Source: CBDTTM01 sp965363355 (GTDB taxonomy: Bacteria; Bacillota; Negativicutes; Selenomonadales; Selenomonadaceae). Taken from it: DNA of 5,529 nucleotides. The position numbers and the translations under genes are program-made. The stretch is taken from positions 1-5,529 of the forward strand of contig CBDTTM010000175.1 in NCBI GenBank assembly GCA_965363355.1, given 5' to 3'. Shown here in pieces: positions 5,214 to 5,529 of this stretch (its first letter is position 1; each line of letters opens with the position of its first letter). The notes under the pieces are model-generated. The model was not told where the DNA came from. It saw only the letters and a program-made list of their open reading frames with translations, and made no database searches.

Positions 5214-5529
5214 TTATTTAACTTCAAAGACATCGGGAAATTGCTGCATAGCTGAAAGCAAAGCATTTTCCGCGGATTCACCCAAGCCGCAAAGAGAGGA
5301 CATTGCCATTAGTTTGACAATTTTTTTAAGTGCAGTGATGTCTTCGCTGCAATGCGTATTGGTGGCTAATTTTTCTAATATGAGTTTTATATGTCGATTG
5401 CCTTCGCGGCAGGGGGTACACTGGCCGCAGCTTTCATGAGAAAAGAAGGCTTGTGTTGTCCGCAAGAAGTTAAGGACACTGGTACGGTCATCAACAACTA
5501 GGATGGCACCAGAGCCAACTGTGACACCA
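5214..5529 (-). CDS. hydB: NuoF/HydB-like NADH-binding hydrogenase subunit, C-terminal part
   Basis: Partial gene: the last 104 residues are visible and the 5' end lies beyond the right edge. The visible part begins GVTVGSGAILVVDD, matching the end of the FMN/NADH-binding region of NuoF-type flavoproteins. It continues into the Fe-S binding helical domain, with H31-ESCGQCTPCREG giving C34, C37 and C40 (visible-residue numbering) and C80 in SSLCGLGE. These four cysteines ligate the [4Fe-4S] cluster that takes electrons from FMN. The protein stops 24 residues after C80, with no C-terminal 2x[4Fe-4S] ferredoxin tail as in HndC or bifurcating HydB. It sits directly upstream of hydA and should pass electrons between NAD(P)H and the hydrogenase. 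The flavin and nucleotide sites cannot be checked here. Plain NuoF of respiratory complex I is excluded by the hydA neighbour rather than by sequence. Confidence 0.93.
   Translation of the reverse strand, partial: GVTVGSGAILVVDDRTSVLNFLRTTQAFFSHESCGQCTPCREGNRHIKLILEKLATNTHCSEDITALKKIVKLMAMSSLCGLGESAENALLSAMQQFPDVFEVK

Overview
The window looks like chromosome from an anaerobic, fairly AT-rich member of the Bacillota. Three things suggest this: a multi-clustered [FeFe] hydrogenase partnered with a NuoF-type flavoprotein, strong GGAGG-type ribosome binding sites, and tRNA genes that all encode their own 3' CCA. The Negativicutes are a reasonable guess, but nothing in the window fixes the genus.

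Left part (1-637, plus strand): the tail of a tRNA cluster. In order it holds a truncated tRNA-Thr(TGT), tRNA-Gly(TCC), and four consecutive leucine tRNAs (TAA, CAG, GAG, GAG). The last two are a tandem duplication differing at only four bases, and all four fall on helix pairs. A hairpin with a T-tract (617-637) closes the cluster. Two plus-strand genes follow. The first (684-1223) encodes a 179-residue protein with an N-terminal SpoIIAA/STAS-like region and a C-terminal CxxCxxCxxxCP motif of the kind that binds a [4Fe-4S] cluster. The second (1291-2454) encodes a complete major facilitator superfamily transporter.

Middle part: the transporter gene converges on a minus-strand gene (2503-3207) for a small integral membrane protein of the YczE/YyaS/YitT-like type. 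They share a bidirectional terminator (2456-2505). The membrane-protein gene has its own extended -10 promoter candidate and a strong ribosome binding site.

Right part (3345-5529, minus strand): the 3' end of a hydrogenase operon. The C-terminal part of a NuoF/HydB-like NADH-binding subunit runs off the right edge. It is followed after 17 bases by the complete catalytic subunit HydA (588 residues), and then by a perfect 20-bp hairpin terminator. The proposed electron path is NAD(P)H to FMN and [4Fe-4S] in the flavoprotein, then through the N-terminal Fe-S relay of HydA to the H-cluster, where protons are reduced to H2 (or the reverse). The flavoprotein appears to lack the C-terminal 2x[4Fe-4S] tail of electron-bifurcating HydB proteins. 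HydA reads TSCSPGW where the textbook L1 motif is TSCCPGW.

I see no mobile element, CRISPR array, integrase or attachment site. No stretch above 300 bases lacks a gene. The points most worth a second look are the STAS-like/Fe-S protein and the two hydrogenase details; I did not find a clearly new multi-gene system.
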